64,000 bases of DNA from Micromonospora violae (lineage in GTDB: Bacteria > Actinomycetota > Actinomycetes > Mycobacteriales > Micromonosporaceae): NCBI RefSeq assembly GCF_004217135.1, contig NZ_SHKK01000001.1, positions 6,572,001 through 6,636,000 on the forward strand. Reading direction: 5' to 3'. Below the pieces are notes generated by a model. That model was given only the letters and a program-made list of their open reading frames with translations. It ran no database searches and was not told the DNA's origin. A program made the translations under genes and the position numbers. Of this stretch, positions 29,106-38,466 are shown piece after piece (positions within the stretch are counted from its first letter, which is position 1; every line of letters begins with the position of its first letter).

Positions 29106-29321
29106 ATGGCAGGCGAGACGCGCGCAGAGCGGTTGACACTCATTTCCGAGGTGCGCCCGGGCGGCGGTGCACCGCTGGTTTTGCGGCGGCCCGTGCTTGT
29201 CCAGCCGGGGCAGCGCTACTGGCTTGACGCGGACACCTCGGCGCTCATCGTGGAAGACGCGACCGGTGGCAGGTGCTCGTCTCCGTGCGCGTACGAGACC
29301 GGCCCAGACGCACCACGCTGA
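29106..29321 (+). CDS. Small protein beside the GntR gene, unknown function
   Basis: The 71-residue product contains beta-type segments (LTLISEVRPG, VLVQPGQRYWLD, ALIVEDATGG) and two Cys in RCSSPCAYE near the C-terminus. A TATCGT hexamer at 29094-29099 lies six bases before the ATG, so a leaderless mRNA is likely and supports a real gene. Nothing similar is recognised. It probably belongs to the same mobile-element remnant as the GntR gene. Confidence 0.5.
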   Translation: MAGETRAERLTLISEVRPGGGAPLVLRRPVLVQPGQRYWLDADTSALIVEDATGGRCSSPCAYETGPDAPR

Positions 29322-29399
29322 TAGCCGTTCCGGGGCGAGCAGGGACAGCCGTCGGTGGGAGCAGTGCTCTTGCTGGCGACGATGCCACCGAGATGAGAA

Positions 29400-29432
29400 C
29401 AAGGCCACCGGGTGCGAAACCCAGTGGCCTTG
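29400..29432. terminator. Bidirectional hairpin between the remnant and msrA
   Basis: CAAGGCCAC and GTGGCCTTG form a nine-base perfect outer stem with an inner GGGT/ACCC stem and a GCGAA loop. It lies between two convergent transcripts and ends 20 bp before the msrA stop. Confidence 0.75.
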
Positions 29433-29451
29433 CCAGTTGACGCAATGGTGG

Positions 29452-30114
<663 letters not shown>

Positions 30115-30190
30115 GGTGGGGATCTCCTCTCGTACCTCTCCCAGCGTGTAACACCGGAGGGTCCTGCTTCCTTACCCGCGCGACCGGGAG

Positions 30191-30613
30191 TCAGGCCCCG
30201 CCCGCAAGCGCCGTCGCGACCCGGTCCGCGTACGTCCGCGCCTCGGTGTCGTCGGCGTAGCGGGTGCGCGGCCAGAAGAAGCCACGCAACCCGTCGCCCC
30301 TGGTCCGTGGGACCACATGGGTGTGCAGGTGCGGCACGGATTGGGACACCTTGTTGTTCATCGCCACGAACGTCCCACCGGCACCGAGAGCGGTCTCCAC
30401 CGCCCCCGCCAGCCGCTGCACCATGGCGAAGTAGCCGGGCAGCAGATCGGCCGGCAACTCGGCCAGGGTCACCAGGTGCACCCGGGGCACCACCAGCACG
30501 TGCCCCTTGAACACCGGCCGGGTGTCCAGGAACGCCACCCCGTCCGGGGTGTCAGCCACCCGGAACGCCGGCACCTCGCCCCGCACGATCCCGCAGAACA
30601 CGCAGCCGCTCAT
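30191..30613 (-). CDS. HIT family hydrolase
   Basis: The 140-residue protein has the histidine triad HLHTHVV (His95, His97, His99) that hydrolyses nucleotide-phosphoramidate or dinucleotide substrates. Cys4 and Cys7 in the N-terminal CVFCGI, with a distal His, form a probable structural zinc site of the HINT/Fhit-like group. TAGCCT on the minus strand at 30625-30620 is six bases before the ATG, pointing to a leaderless mRNA. It is divergent from metB, which also has a leaderless -10. Confidence 0.9.
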   Translation of the reverse strand: MSGCVFCGIVRGEVPAFRVADTPDGVAFLDTRPVFKGHVLVVPRVHLVTLAELPADLLPGYFAMVQRLAGAVETALGAGGTFVAMNNKVSQSVPHLHTHVVPRTRGDGLRGFFWPRTRYADDTEARTYADRVATALAGGA

Positions 30614-30698
30614 CCGGCCAGGCTATGCCGCCGGCCCCGGACGGTCCGGCCCCCACCCTGGAGCGCGGGTTCCGTTCCAGCCCGCCTCGGCGGGGCAC

Positions 30699-30711
30699 TA
30701 GCCTCACCAGA
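30699..30711 (+). promoter_or_regulatory. Leaderless -10 of metB
   Basis: TAGCCT at 30699-30704 lies seven bases before the metB ATG and no Shine-Dalgarno sequence intervenes. The divergent HIT gene carries the same hexamer TAGCCT in the same position relative to its own start, 75 bp away. Confidence 0.55.
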
Positions 30712-31854
30712 ATGAGTCACGGCTTCGAGACGCTCGCCATCCACGCCGGTCAGGATCCTGAGGCCCGCACCGGCGCGGTGATCCCACCGATCTACCAGAC
30801 CAGCACGTACGCCCAGGACGCCGTCGGCGCGCCTCGCCTCGGCTACGAGTACAGCCGCTCGGGCAACCCGACCCGGGACGCGCTCCAGGAGTGCCTGGCG
30901 GCGCTGGAGGGTGGGTCGGTGGGGCTCGCCTTCGCCAGCGGTCTGGCGGCGGAGGACACCCTGCTGCGGGCCGTCTGCCAGCCCGGTGACCACGTGGTGA
31001 TCCCGGACGACGCGTACGGCGGCACGTACCGGCTCTTCGCCCGCGTCGCCCAGCGCTGGGGTCTGGAGTTCACCCCGGCGAAGGTCTCCGACCCGGCCGC
31101 GATCCGGGCGGCCGTCCAGCCCGGCCGTACGAAGATCATCTGGTTGGAGACGCCGACCAACCCGCTGCTCGGCATCGCCGACATCGCCGCCCTGGCCGCC
31201 GTGGCACACGAGGCGGGCGCCCTGCTGGTGGTGGACAACACCTTCGCCTCGCCGTACCTCCAGCAGCCGATCGCGCACGGCGCGGACGTGGTGGTGCACT
31301 CCACCACCAAGTACATCGGTGGACACTCCGACGTGGTCGGTGGCGCGCTCGTGGTCGCCGACGCCGCGCTCGGCGAGGAACTGCGCTACCACCAGAACGC
31401 CATGGGCGCGATCAACGGCCCGTTCGACGCCTGGCTCACCCTGCGCGGCATCAAGACCCTCGGGGTACGCATGGACCGGCACTGCGACAACGCCGAGCGG
31501 CTCGCGGCGTACCTCGACGGGCACGCCAAGGTCGCCCAGGTGATCTATCCGGGGCTGCCCTCGCACCCCGGTCACGAGGTGGCCGCCAAGCAGATGCGCC
31601 GGTTCGGCGGCATGATCTCGTTCCGCGCCACCGGTGGCGAGGAGCACGCCGTGGACATCTGCAACCGGACCAAGCTCTTCGTGCTCGCCGAGTCGCTGGG
31701 CGGCGTGGAATCCCTGATCGAGCACCCGGGTCGGATGACACACGCAAGTGCTGCCGGCTCGCCGCTTGAAGTTCCCGGCGATCTCGTGCGACTGTCTGTC
31801 GGCATCGAGACGGTCGACGACCTACTCGCCGATCTGGAGCAGGCGCTGGGCTGA
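30712..31854 (+). CDS. metB: Cystathionine gamma-synthase/lyase (MetB type)
   Basis: The 380-residue PLP enzyme belongs to the Cys/Met metabolism family. Lys200 in [12 protein letters not shown] binds [12 protein letters not shown], the ETPTNPLL block and [14 protein letters not shown] are typical. Family members either make cystathionine from O-acyl-homoserine and cysteine or cleave cystathionine; position near cbs suggests participation in transsulfuration, matching Rv1079 metB, but lyase activity is equally possible. The ATG is leaderless with TAGCCT seven bases upstream. The amidase gene follows after only 13 bp. Confidence 0.93.
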   Translation: MSHGFETLAIHAGQDPEARTGAVIPPIYQTSTYAQDAVGAPRLGYEYSRSGNPTRDALQECLAALEGGSVGLAFASGLAAEDTLLRAVCQPGDHVVIPDDAYGGTYRLFARVAQRWGLEFTPAKVSDPAAIRAAVQPGRTKIIWLETPTNPLLGIADIAALAAVAHEAGALLVVDNTFASPYLQQPIAHGADVVVHSTTKYIGGHSDVVGGALVVADAALGEELRYHQNAMGAINGPFDAWLTLRGIKTLGVRMDRHCDNAERLAAYLDGHAKVAQVIYPGLPSHPGHEVAAKQMRRFGGMISFRATGGEEHAVDICNRTKLFVLAESLGGVESLIEHPGRMTHASAAGSPLEVPGDLVRLSVGIETVDDLLADLEQALG

Positions 31855-31867
31855 CCGCTGGGGAAGG

Positions 31868-33277
31868 ATGGCCGTGCAGGACATCATGGCGACCTGGGTC
31901 GGAGCGACCGCCAAGCAGATCGCCCGAGGCGTACGCCGAGGCGACGTCTCGGCGACCCAGGTCGTCGCCGACCACCTCGAGTACATCTCCCGAACCGACC
32001 GTGAGCTGGCCGCGTTCCGCGCCGTGCGCGGCGGCGAGGCGATCACCGAGGCGGAGAAGGTCGACGAGCAGGAGGACCTGGCCAACCTGCCGCTGGCCGG
32101 GGTCCCGGTGGCGGTCAAGGAGAACACCCCGGTCGCCGGCCTGCCCACCTGGAACGGGTCGGCCGCCGCCCGCACCGACGTCGCGGAGGCCGACCACGAG
32201 GTGGTGCGTCGGCTGCGCGGCGCCGGTGCGGTGATCCTCGGCGTGACCCGGATGCCGGAGCTGGGGCTGTGGGCACTCACCGACGACGACAGCGCGGTGA
32301 CCCGCAACCCGTGGGACAGCACGCGTACGCCCGGTGGGTCCTCGGGTGGTTCGGCCGCCGCGGTCGCCGCCGGGTTGGTGCCGATCGCGCACGCCAACGA
32401 CGGTCTCGGCTCGATCCGGATTCCCGCGGCCTGCTGCGGACTCGTCGGGCTCAAGCCCGGCCGGGGTGTGGTCCCCTGCCAGCTCGGGGCGGACGACTGG
32501 TTCGGCCTCACCGAGCACGGCATGCTGACCAGCACGGTCGCCGACGCGGCGGTCAGCTTCTCGGTCCTCGCCGGCCGGCGTCCCGAGAAGTTGGTCCCCC
32601 CGCAGCGACTGCGGGTGGGCGTCTCCCTGCGCTCCCCGGTGCGCGGTGTCGCACCGGACGAGCCCAACCGGGACGCGGTCGCCGCCGCCGGTCGGCTCCT
32701 CGCCGCCACCGGGCACGACACGGTGCCCGCCGATCCGGTCTACCCCACCGCGCTCGGCCTCCAGGGCATCGCCACCTGGTTCGCCGCCGCCGCCACCGAC
32801 GTCCGGGCCTCCGGTCTGGACCGGCGTGGGCTGCAACGGCGTACCCGCCGGCACGTCGCGCTGGGCGAGTGGGCGCAGCGTCGCGGCTACGTGCGGGAGG
32901 CGGACCGGACCGCCTGGCGGCAACGGTCGGTCGACTTCTTCACCGACCACTCGGTCGACCTGCTGCTCACCCCGGCGCTGGCCAGCGCGCCACCGGAGGC
33001 GGCCCGCTGGTCGGAGCGGTCCTGGCGGGCGAACATGACAGCCAATATCCGGTACGCCCCGTACGCCGCCCCCTGGAACATCGCCGGCCTGCCGGCGGTC
33101 GTCGTGCCGGTCGGCCGTCGCCCGGACGGCCTGCCGGTCGCCGTCCAACTGGTCGGTCCGCCCGGCTCGGAGCTGCTGCTGCTCGGTGTGGCCGGCCAGT
33201 TTGAGATGGCCGCACCGTGGACGCGGCACGCCCCCGGCTATCCCCGGATCGGAACGGGGTCGCCGGCCGCCGCATGA
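31868..33277 (+). CDS. Amidase signature family enzyme
   Basis: The 469-residue amidase has the Ser-Ser-Lys triad: Lys84 in [12 protein letters not shown], a Gly/Ser-rich loop [14 protein letters not shown] (residues 156-169) and the nucleophile Ser182 in [15 protein letters not shown]. Members hydrolyse amides including indoleacetamide, nitrile-derived amides or Gln in GatA; it lacks GatB/C neighbours so it is probably not GatA. A Shine-Dalgarno-like GGGAAGG directly abuts the ATG, so GTG 31874 may be the true start. It is probably co-transcribed with metB. Confidence 0.9.
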   Translation: MAVQDIMATWVGATAKQIARGVRRGDVSATQVVADHLEYISRTDRELAAFRAVRGGEAITEAEKVDEQEDLANLPLAGVPVAVKENTPVAGLPTWNGSAAARTDVAEADHEVVRRLRGAGAVILGVTRMPELGLWALTDDDSAVTRNPWDSTRTPGGSSGGSAAAVAAGLVPIAHANDGLGSIRIPAACCGLVGLKPGRGVVPCQLGADDWFGLTEHGMLTSTVADAAVSFSVLAGRRPEKLVPPQRLRVGVSLRSPVRGVAPDEPNRDAVAAAGRLLAATGHDTVPADPVYPTALGLQGIATWFAAAATDVRASGLDRRGLQRRTRRHVALGEWAQRRGYVREADRTAWRQRSVDFFTDHSVDLLLTPALASAPPEAARWSERSWRANMTANIRYAPYAAPWNIAGLPAVVVPVGRRPDGLPVAVQLVGPPGSELLLLGVAGQFEMAAPWTRHAPGYPRIGTGSPAAA

Positions 33278-33322
33278 TCCTTTACGGTGTGCGCGCACCG
33301 TCGCGCGGACCGGGGGACACCA

Positions 33323-34255
33323 ATGCGCTGCCAGACCTGCGGGGACGCCATGTCCCCCGAAAACCAGTACTGCCCGCGGTGCTTCACGCCGCTCGGCCAA
33401 CCCGCCGTCACGCCAGGGCTGCCGACCTACCGGGTACGCGGGATCGGCCTGGCGGCGATCGTCGCCGTCGGCGCCACCGCCGTGCTCTACCTGGCGGTGG
33501 TGCTGTCCTCGCTGGTCGGCATGGTGCTGGCCCAGCGGGCCATGGCCAACGAGGACCCGGATCTGATCAGCCTCGCGGCGATCATCGTCGCGGTAATGGC
33601 GCTGATCATGACGGTGGTACACCTCACCGCCGCCGTACTGGTGATCATTTGGACCTGGCGGGCCCGCAAGAACACCGACGCCTTCCCCGGAGCCGAGCCG
33701 GCCTTCGGGCCCGGCTGGGCGATCGCCGGCTGGCTGGTGCCCTTCGCGAACTTCGTGGTGCCGGCCCGGGTCGTGGCGGCAGTGGCCCGGGACAGCCTCT
33801 GGCGGCGGGCCACCCCAGCGCTCGTGGTCGTCTGGTGGTGCTCCTGGCTGGTGTTCAGCGTCGGTGAGCGGCTCGCCAGCCGCGCCGACGACCGGGCGTA
33901 CGAGAAGCTGCCGGAGACCTTGTTCGACGATGCCAGCTACCAGGCGTACGCCGACCTGTACCAGGACTCCCTGCTGCGCAGCACGCTGCCCGCGCTGGGC
34001 TGTGTGATCGCGGCGGTGACGCTGATCCTGCTGATCCAACGGATCTCCACTGCCCAGGAGGCCCGGATCGCCAGCGCCACTCCGCAGTGGCCGACCGGCC
34101 CGGTCTGGCCGGCCCAGACCTGGCCCACCGCTCCGGCGGCCCAGCCCGCTCCGGCGGCCCAGCCTGCTCCGGCGGCCCAGCCTGCTCCGGCGGCCCAGCC
34201 TGCTCCGGCGGCCCAGCCTGCTCCGGAGGTGCCGGGGCTCGCACCAACGTCGTGA
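33323..34255 (+). CDS. DUF4328 membrane protein with N-terminal zinc ribbon
   Basis: The 310-residue protein starts with a zinc ribbon (RCQTCGD and YCPRCF), followed by about four membrane segments with the DUF4328 motif AFGPGWAIAGWLVPFANFVVPARV. The C-terminus is a repetitive tail of AAQPAP units encoded by five 18-bp tandem repeats at 34130-34219. The family is widespread in actinobacteria and has no known function. ATG 33323 follows GGGGGA. Family 2 repeat element E starts at the stop codon. Confidence 0.8.
   Translation: MRCQTCGDAMSPENQYCPRCFTPLGQPAVTPGLPTYRVRGIGLAAIVAVGATAVLYLAVVLSSLVGMVLAQRAMANEDPDLISLAAIIVAVMALIMTVVHLTAAVLVIIWTWRARKNTDAFPGAEPAFGPGWAIAGWLVPFANFVVPARVVAAVARDSLWRRATPALVVVWWCSWLVFSVGERLASRADDRAYEKLPETLFDDASYQAYADLYQDSLLRSTLPALGCVIAAVTLILLIQRISTAQEARIASATPQWPTGPVWPAQTWPTAPAAQPAPAAQPAPAAQPAPAAQPAPAAQPAPEVPGLAPTS
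34130..34219 (+). repeat. 18-bp tandem repeat, five units, inside the DUF4328 gene
   Basis: The unit GCTCCGGCGGCCCAGCCT repeats five times with single-base changes (CCC for CCT in unit 1), encoding AlaProAlaAlaGlnPro. Units being a multiple of three means length changes keep the frame. It lies 35 bp before a family 2 palindromic element. Confidence 0.88.
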
Positions 34256-34328
34256 TCCACTCGGGATTCTTGAAGTCGCGGTGTCCGGGCGGCGCGGACA
34301 CCGCGTTTTTCAGGATCCCGAGTGGATC
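34254..34328. repeat. Family 2 inverted-repeat element, copy 2 (75 bp)
   Basis: Arms of 34 bp (34254-34287 and 34295-34328, five mismatches) surround a seven-base centre; outer ends are GATCCACTCGGGAT and its complement. It shares GAAGTCGCGGTGTCCGGGCG and the total length of 75 bp with the element at 7311-7385. It overlaps the last two bases of the DUF4328 gene and precedes the ilvA promoter region, both on the plus strand. It could fold into a terminator. Confidence 0.75.
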
Positions 34329-34339
34329 AACCCGGTCCG

Positions 34340-34425
34340 GTCCCCCGCACCCCGGTCGGCCCGCGCCCCGGTCGGCCCGCGTCCCGGTCGCCCGCGCCTC
34401 GGTCGGCGCGCGCCCGGTTGGCCTG
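34340..34425 (+). repeat. Degenerate 14-bp tandem repeats before ilvA
   Basis: CCCCGGTCGGCCCGCG-like units recur four to five times with changes (for example CCCGGTCGCCCGCG, CTCGGTCGGCGCGCG). They follow the family 2 element directly and occupy most of the gap before ilvA. No promoter hexamer is evident inside them. Confidence 0.6.
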
Positions 34426-34467
34426 GCCCGTGGCTTGGTCGGGGAGCGCGGGTGGCACGATCGGGGC

Positions 34468-35688
34468 ATGACGGAACTGGTCGGTCTCGACGACGTGCGG
34501 GCCGCACGGGAGTTGCTCGCTGGCGTCACCCGCACCACCCCGCTGGAGCCCTCCCGCCCGCTCAGCGCGGCACTGGGCGGGCCGACGTGGCTCAAGTGCG
34601 AGAACGTGCAGCGCGCCGGCTCGTACAAGGTGCGGGGCGCGTACGTGCGGATCTCCCGGCTGTCGGCGGCGGAGCGGGAGCGCGGTGTGGTCGCGGCGAG
34701 CGCGGGCAACCACGCGCAGGGCGTGGCCCTCGCTGCCGGCCTGGTCGGCACGCACGCCACCGTCTTCATGCCGGTCAACGCGCCGCTGCCGAAGGTCGCC
34801 GCCACCAAGGGGTACGGCGCGCAGGTCGAGTTGGCCGGGAACACCGTCGACGAGTCGCTGGTCGCGGCGCACACGTACGCCGAGCGCACCGGCGCGGTGC
34901 TGATCCACCCGTTCGACCACCGCGATGTGATCGCCGGGCAGGGCACGGTGGCGCTGGAGATCCTCGAACAGTGCCCGGACGTGAAGACGATCATCACCGG
35001 GGTGGGCGGCGGCGGTCTGATCTCGGGCATGGCGGTGGCCGCGAAGGCGTTGCGCCCGGACGTACGGATCATTGGCGTGCAGGCGGCCGGCGCGGCGGCG
35101 TTCCCACCCTCACTCGTGGCCGGTGAACCGGTCCGGCTGCCCGTCTTCTCCACCATCGCCGACGGCATCGCGGTCGGGCGGCCGGGGGAGATCACCTTCA
35201 CCCACGTACGCAAGCTGGTCGACGAGATCGTCACCGTCTCCGAGGAGGACATCTCCCGGGCCCTGCTGATGCTGCTGGAGCGCGGCAAGCAGGTGGTCGA
35301 GCCGGCCGGGGCAGTCGGCGTCGCCGCGCTGCTGGCGGGCGTGGTGGAGGTGGAGACGCCGGCGGTCGCGGTGCTCTCCGGCGGCAACATCGACCCGTTG
35401 CTGATGCTGCGGGTGATCGAGCACGGGTTGGCCGCGGCGGGTCGCTATCTGCGGGTGACCGTCCGCTGTTCGGACCGGCCGGGGCAACTGGCGTCACTGC
35501 TCAGTCAGATCGCCGAGCACCGGGCCAATGTGGTGGACGTGGAGCACCAGCGGGCCAACCCGCACCTCGGTCTCGGCGAGGTGGAGGTCGCGCTGTCGGT
35601 GGAGACCCGGGGCGTCGAGCACTCGGACACCCTGATCAGTGCCCTGCGCGCCAGCGGCTACCAGGTGGTCTTCGCGGCCGAGGCGTGA
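34468..35688 (+). CDS. ilvA: Threonine ammonia-lyase with ACT domain
   Basis: The 406-residue PLP enzyme deaminates threonine (or serine) to 2-oxobutyrate. Lys54 in RAGSYKVRGAY binds PLP, SAGNHAQGVA is the substrate loop and GVGGGGLISG the phosphate loop. One ACT domain occupies about residues 325-406 (LRVTVRCSDRPGQLASLLS). Length and single ACT match the TdcB-like catabolic class more than the two-ACT biosynthetic class, although in actinobacteria the gene is often called ilvA. The ATG may be leaderless: CACGAT lies six bases upstream. It converges with greA. Confidence 0.92.
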   Translation: MTELVGLDDVRAARELLAGVTRTTPLEPSRPLSAALGGPTWLKCENVQRAGSYKVRGAYVRISRLSAAERERGVVAASAGNHAQGVALAAGLVGTHATVFMPVNAPLPKVAATKGYGAQVELAGNTVDESLVAAHTYAERTGAVLIHPFDHRDVIAGQGTVALEILEQCPDVKTIITGVGGGGLISGMAVAAKALRPDVRIIGVQAAGAAAFPPSLVAGEPVRLPVFSTIADGIAVGRPGEITFTHVRKLVDEIVTVSEEDISRALLMLLERGKQVVEPAGAVGVAALLAGVVEVETPAVAVLSGGNIDPLLMLRVIEHGLAAAGRYLRVTVRCSDRPGQLASLLSQIAEHRANVVDVEHQRANPHLGLGEVEVALSVETRGVEHSDTLISALRASGYQVVFAAEA

Positions 35689-35764
35689 CACCGGTGGGTG
35701 CCACGCCTCGGGTGCGCGGTGTTGCGGAGCAGGTGCCGTCGTCGGTTGGCCCGGCCAGCGATGG

Positions 35765-36262
35765 TCAGCCGGCGAACGGCTCGAAGCTGACCACGGTCAC
35801 CTTGATGTCGGCGCCACTGGGGGCCGTGTAGGTGCAGGTCTGCCCGGCTCGGCCGCCCAGGATCGCCTTGCCGAGCGCGGACTCGGGGCTGTAGACGGTC
35901 ATGTCGGTCGTGGCGGCGATCTCCCGGGACCCGAGCAGGAACGTCTCGGTGTCGGTGGTGTCGTCGTCGAAGTAGATCGTCACGACCATGCCCGGCGACA
36001 CCGCGTCGGCGGTCGGAGCCGCGCCGACCTTCGCGGTGCGCAGCAGCTCCTGCAGGTAGCGGATGCGACCCTCGGCCTTGCCCTGCTCCTCGCGGGCGGC
36101 GTGGTAGCCACCGTTCTCACGCAGGTCGCCCTCCTCGCGCCGGGCGTTGATCTCGGCGGCGATCGCCGGACGGTTGGCGATGTGCTCGTCGAGCTCGGCC
36201 TGGAGGCGGTCGTACGCGTCCTGCGACAGCCAGGTGGCGGGCGCCTCGTTGCCAGTGGACAC
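35765..36262 (-). CDS. greA: Transcription elongation factor GreA
   Basis: The 165-residue factor rescues backtracked RNA polymerase by stimulating transcript cleavage. The N-terminal coiled coil carries the tip acidic pair in ARREEGDLRENGGYHAAREEQG, and the C-terminal FKBP-like domain has SPESALGKAILG. GTG 36262 follows GAGGAGA with six bases spacing; sequence upstream in the same frame is not conserved. Order greA-DUF4307 on the minus strand opposite mca matches Rv1080c-Rv1081c-Rv1082. Confidence 0.95.
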   Translation of the reverse strand: MSTGNEAPATWLSQDAYDRLQAELDEHIANRPAIAAEINARREEGDLRENGGYHAAREEQGKAEGRIRYLQELLRTAKVGAAPTADAVSPGMVVTIYFDDDTTDTETFLLGSREIAATTDMTVYSPESALGKAILGGRAGQTCTYTAPSGADIKVTVVSFEPFAG

Positions 36263-36419
36263 AGGCGTTCTCCTCAGTTGTGCGTGGCTGGCTGACAGGT
36301 GAACTACCAAGTTACCAGTGCGGTACGACACACCGTGTCGGCCATCACCGCCGTTGTCCGTACCCGGGACCCCCGGCGGGCGCTTGGTCAGCCCCGTTCG
36401 TCGGTGCTGTTCGGGCAGC

Positions 36420-36860
36420 TCAGGAGGGTGGTCGGCAGCGCAGGACCTCACCGATGAACGGCCGCGCGGTGGTGGCCAGTCGGTGCCGGGCCGTGACGTG
36501 ACGGTCGCCGGGATCGGCGGTCACGGTGACCTCTTCGCGGGCCACTTCGGCACCGGACCGGTCCCGGGCACGCAGCACGCACACGGCCGATCCGCCCGGC
36601 GGGACGGTCACCCGAAAGTCGACGAGCACCTGGTTGTCCGTGATGTCGGTGTACGTGATCACTTGGGCGTCGTAGGCCGGGTCGCCGTACTGGCGGTAGA
36701 GCCGGACGGAGATCACGGTCAGCGTCGCCACGAGCGCCAGCAGCGCCAGCGCGGCCAGCAGCGTACGGCGGCGCTTACCGCCCGGCGCCCGACGGCGGCC
36801 GTAGCGCCCGGCCGGGAATACCGGCGCGCCTGGTGAAATTGTGGCGTGCGTCTCGGTCAC
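36420..36860 (-). CDS. DUF4307 membrane protein
   Basis: The 146-residue bitopic protein has an Arg-rich cytoplasmic start, one membrane segment (RTLLAALALLALVATLTVISVRLY) and an exported beta-rich domain with two Cys (SAVCVLR and LRCRPPS). DUF4307 proteins are actinobacterial and keep the same place next to greA and mca (Rv1081c). GTG 36860 was chosen because AGGAG lies upstream and it places the basic segment before the anchor. Function unknown. It is divergent from mca. Confidence 0.82.
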   Translation of the reverse strand: MTETHATISPGAPVFPAGRYGRRRAPGGKRRRTLLAALALLALVATLTVISVRLYRQYGDPAYDAQVITYTDITDNQVLVDFRVTVPPGGSAVCVLRARDRSGAEVAREEVTVTADPGDRHVTARHRLATTARPFIGEVLRCRPPS

Positions 36861-37063
36861 CGGCGGGTATCTCCTGGCGTTGTTGTCGGCGGCATCGGCA
36901 AGAATGGCAGAGCCCCATCTTCCCACCCGGTGCAGCGGCAGGAATGGCAGGTCATGCCCGACGCTGGTGGCCGGCGGCAGGGTGTGGTGAGGAGAGATCC
37001 CGGCAGGTCAGCCGGTCGAGTCCGGTCGGGTCAACCGTCCGGCACAGACGAGGAGCGCCGAAG

Positions 37064-37945
37064 TTGGCAGAGCAACTGCGTCTCATGGCCGTGCACGCGC
37101 ACCCGGACGACGAATCGAGCAAGGGCGCGGCGACGACGGCGAAATATGTCGCCCAGGGGGTGAACGTCCTGGTCGTGACGTGCACGGGCGGTGAGCGCGG
37201 GAGCGTGCTCAACCCCAAGCTCGACCGGCCCGACGTATGGGCCAACATCGGCGAGATCCGGCGTGCCGAGATGGACGCCGCCCGGGCCATCCTCGGCATC
37301 GACCAGGCCTGGCTGGGCTTCGTCGACTCGGGCCTGCCCGAGGGCGACCCGCTGCCGCCGCTGCCCGAGGGCTGCTTCGCCCTCCAGGACGTCGAGGTCG
37401 CCGCGCGGCCGCTGGTGCGGCTGATGCGCGAGTTCCGTCCGCACGTGGTGACCACGTACGACGAAGAGGGTGGCTACCCGCACCCGGACCACATCATGTG
37501 CCACAAGGTGAGCGTGGCCGCGTTCGAAGCGGCCGGCGACCCGGAGCGCTACCCGGAGCTGGGCGCGCCCTGGCAGCCGCTGAAGCTCTACTACGACATC
37601 GGTTTCTCCAAGGGCAAGATCATGGCCCTGCACGAGGGCATGCTCGCCGCCGGTCTGGAGTCGCCCTACGAGGAGTGGCTCAAGCGGTGGGAGGACCGGC
37701 CCGACAAGGGCCCCCGAATCACCACCCGGGTGGAGTGCGCCGAATACTTCCCGGTCCGCGACGACGCGCTGCGCGCCCACGCGACCCAGGTCGACCCGGA
37801 CGGCTTCTGGTTCCACGTGCCGATGGAGCTCCAGCAGCGCGCCTGGCCGACGGAGGATTACGAGCTGGCCCGCTCAATGGTCGACAGCCCGCTGCCCGAG
37901 TCTGATCTCTTCGCGGGTGTGCGGGAGACGGCGCACGCGCGCTGA
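37064..37945 (+). CDS. mca: Mycothiol S-conjugate amidase
   Basis: The 293-residue zinc enzyme cleaves mycothiol conjugates of electrophiles to AcCys-conjugates for export and GlcN-Ins for recycling. The LmbE-type zinc site shows AHPDDE-like VHAHPDDES (His13, Asp16) and the distal His in YPHPDHIMCH; FGFVDSG-like WLGFVDSGLPEGDP is typical of Mca. A TTG start at 37064 fits GAGGAG at 37050-37055 and the family N-terminus. The gene indicates that the organism uses mycothiol, so it is an actinomycete. Confidence 0.94.
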   Translation: MAEQLRLMAVHAHPDDESSKGAATTAKYVAQGVNVLVVTCTGGERGSVLNPKLDRPDVWANIGEIRRAEMDAARAILGIDQAWLGFVDSGLPEGDPLPPLPEGCFALQDVEVAARPLVRLMREFRPHVVTTYDEEGGYPHPDHIMCHKVSVAAFEAAGDPERYPELGAPWQPLKLYYDIGFSKGKIMALHEGMLAAGLESPYEEWLKRWEDRPDKGPRITTRVECAEYFPVRDDALRAHATQVDPDGFWFHVPMELQQRAWPTEDYELARSMVDSPLPESDLFAGVRETAHAR

Positions 37946-37993
37946 TTCCCGGCGGGGCTACCCTGGTTACCAACCGCACATCGGAGGAACGCC

Positions 37994-38287
37994 ATGCTGA
38001 CCGCTGCCCAGGTGCTCGCGGAGAACAACTTCGGGGACACCCGCACGGGTGGTCTGGCCGGGCCGATGGGCCTCTTCCTCATCCTGCTGCTGGCCACCGC
38101 GACCATCCTGCTGATCCGCAACATGAACGCTCGGCTGCGCCGCCTACCGGACCGTTTCCCCCAGCAATCCGGGGCGATCGATCCGACCAGGGCCGATGCG
38201 GCAGTCGTCGATCCGACAGACGGGACCGGCGGACGTGATTCATCCACGCCTGCTCCCAACGGGCACCAGCAGCACCTGAACGGGTAG
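37994..38287 (+). CDS. Small single-pass membrane protein (Rv1083-like)
   Basis: The 97-residue protein has an N-terminal exported stretch, one membrane segment (GPMGLFLILLLATATILLIRNM) and a cytoplasmic Pro/Thr/Gly-rich tail with RLRRLPDRFP just after the anchor. The same type of gene follows mca in mycobacteria. GGAGG precedes the ATG by about five bases. Role unknown. Confidence 0.8.
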   Translation: MLTAAQVLAENNFGDTRTGGLAGPMGLFLILLLATATILLIRNMNARLRRLPDRFPQQSGAIDPTRADAAVVDPTDGTGGRDSSTPAPNGHQQHLNG

Positions 38288-38307
38288 TCCGCGCATGAAT
38301 CACGCCG

Positions 38308-38343
38308 AACCGGGTGGTCGCCCCCTGTTGCGACCACCCGGTT
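38308..38343 (+). terminator. Hairpin terminator after the Rv1083-like gene
   Basis: AACCGGGTGGTCGC and GCGACCACCCGGTT form a perfect 14-base stem with an eight-base C-rich loop, followed by TTGGCTTAG. It lies 21 bases after the stop codon and ends the mca operon. Confidence 0.85.
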
Positions 38344-38466
38344 TGGCTTAGCCTTCCGCCGGGGGGACCAAAAGTCTCCGAGCCGTGTGCGGGAGGGGGC
38401 GCCGATGATCAGCACAGCACCGGGCGCCCGCCGCGACGTCGGTCGGCCGGCTGACGGGGGAGGTCG

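Noticed and set aside
28788..29408. 206-codon minus-strand open frame over the GntR gene
   Set aside because: No start context, Arg/His/Pro-rich and antisense to a recognisable GntR domain.
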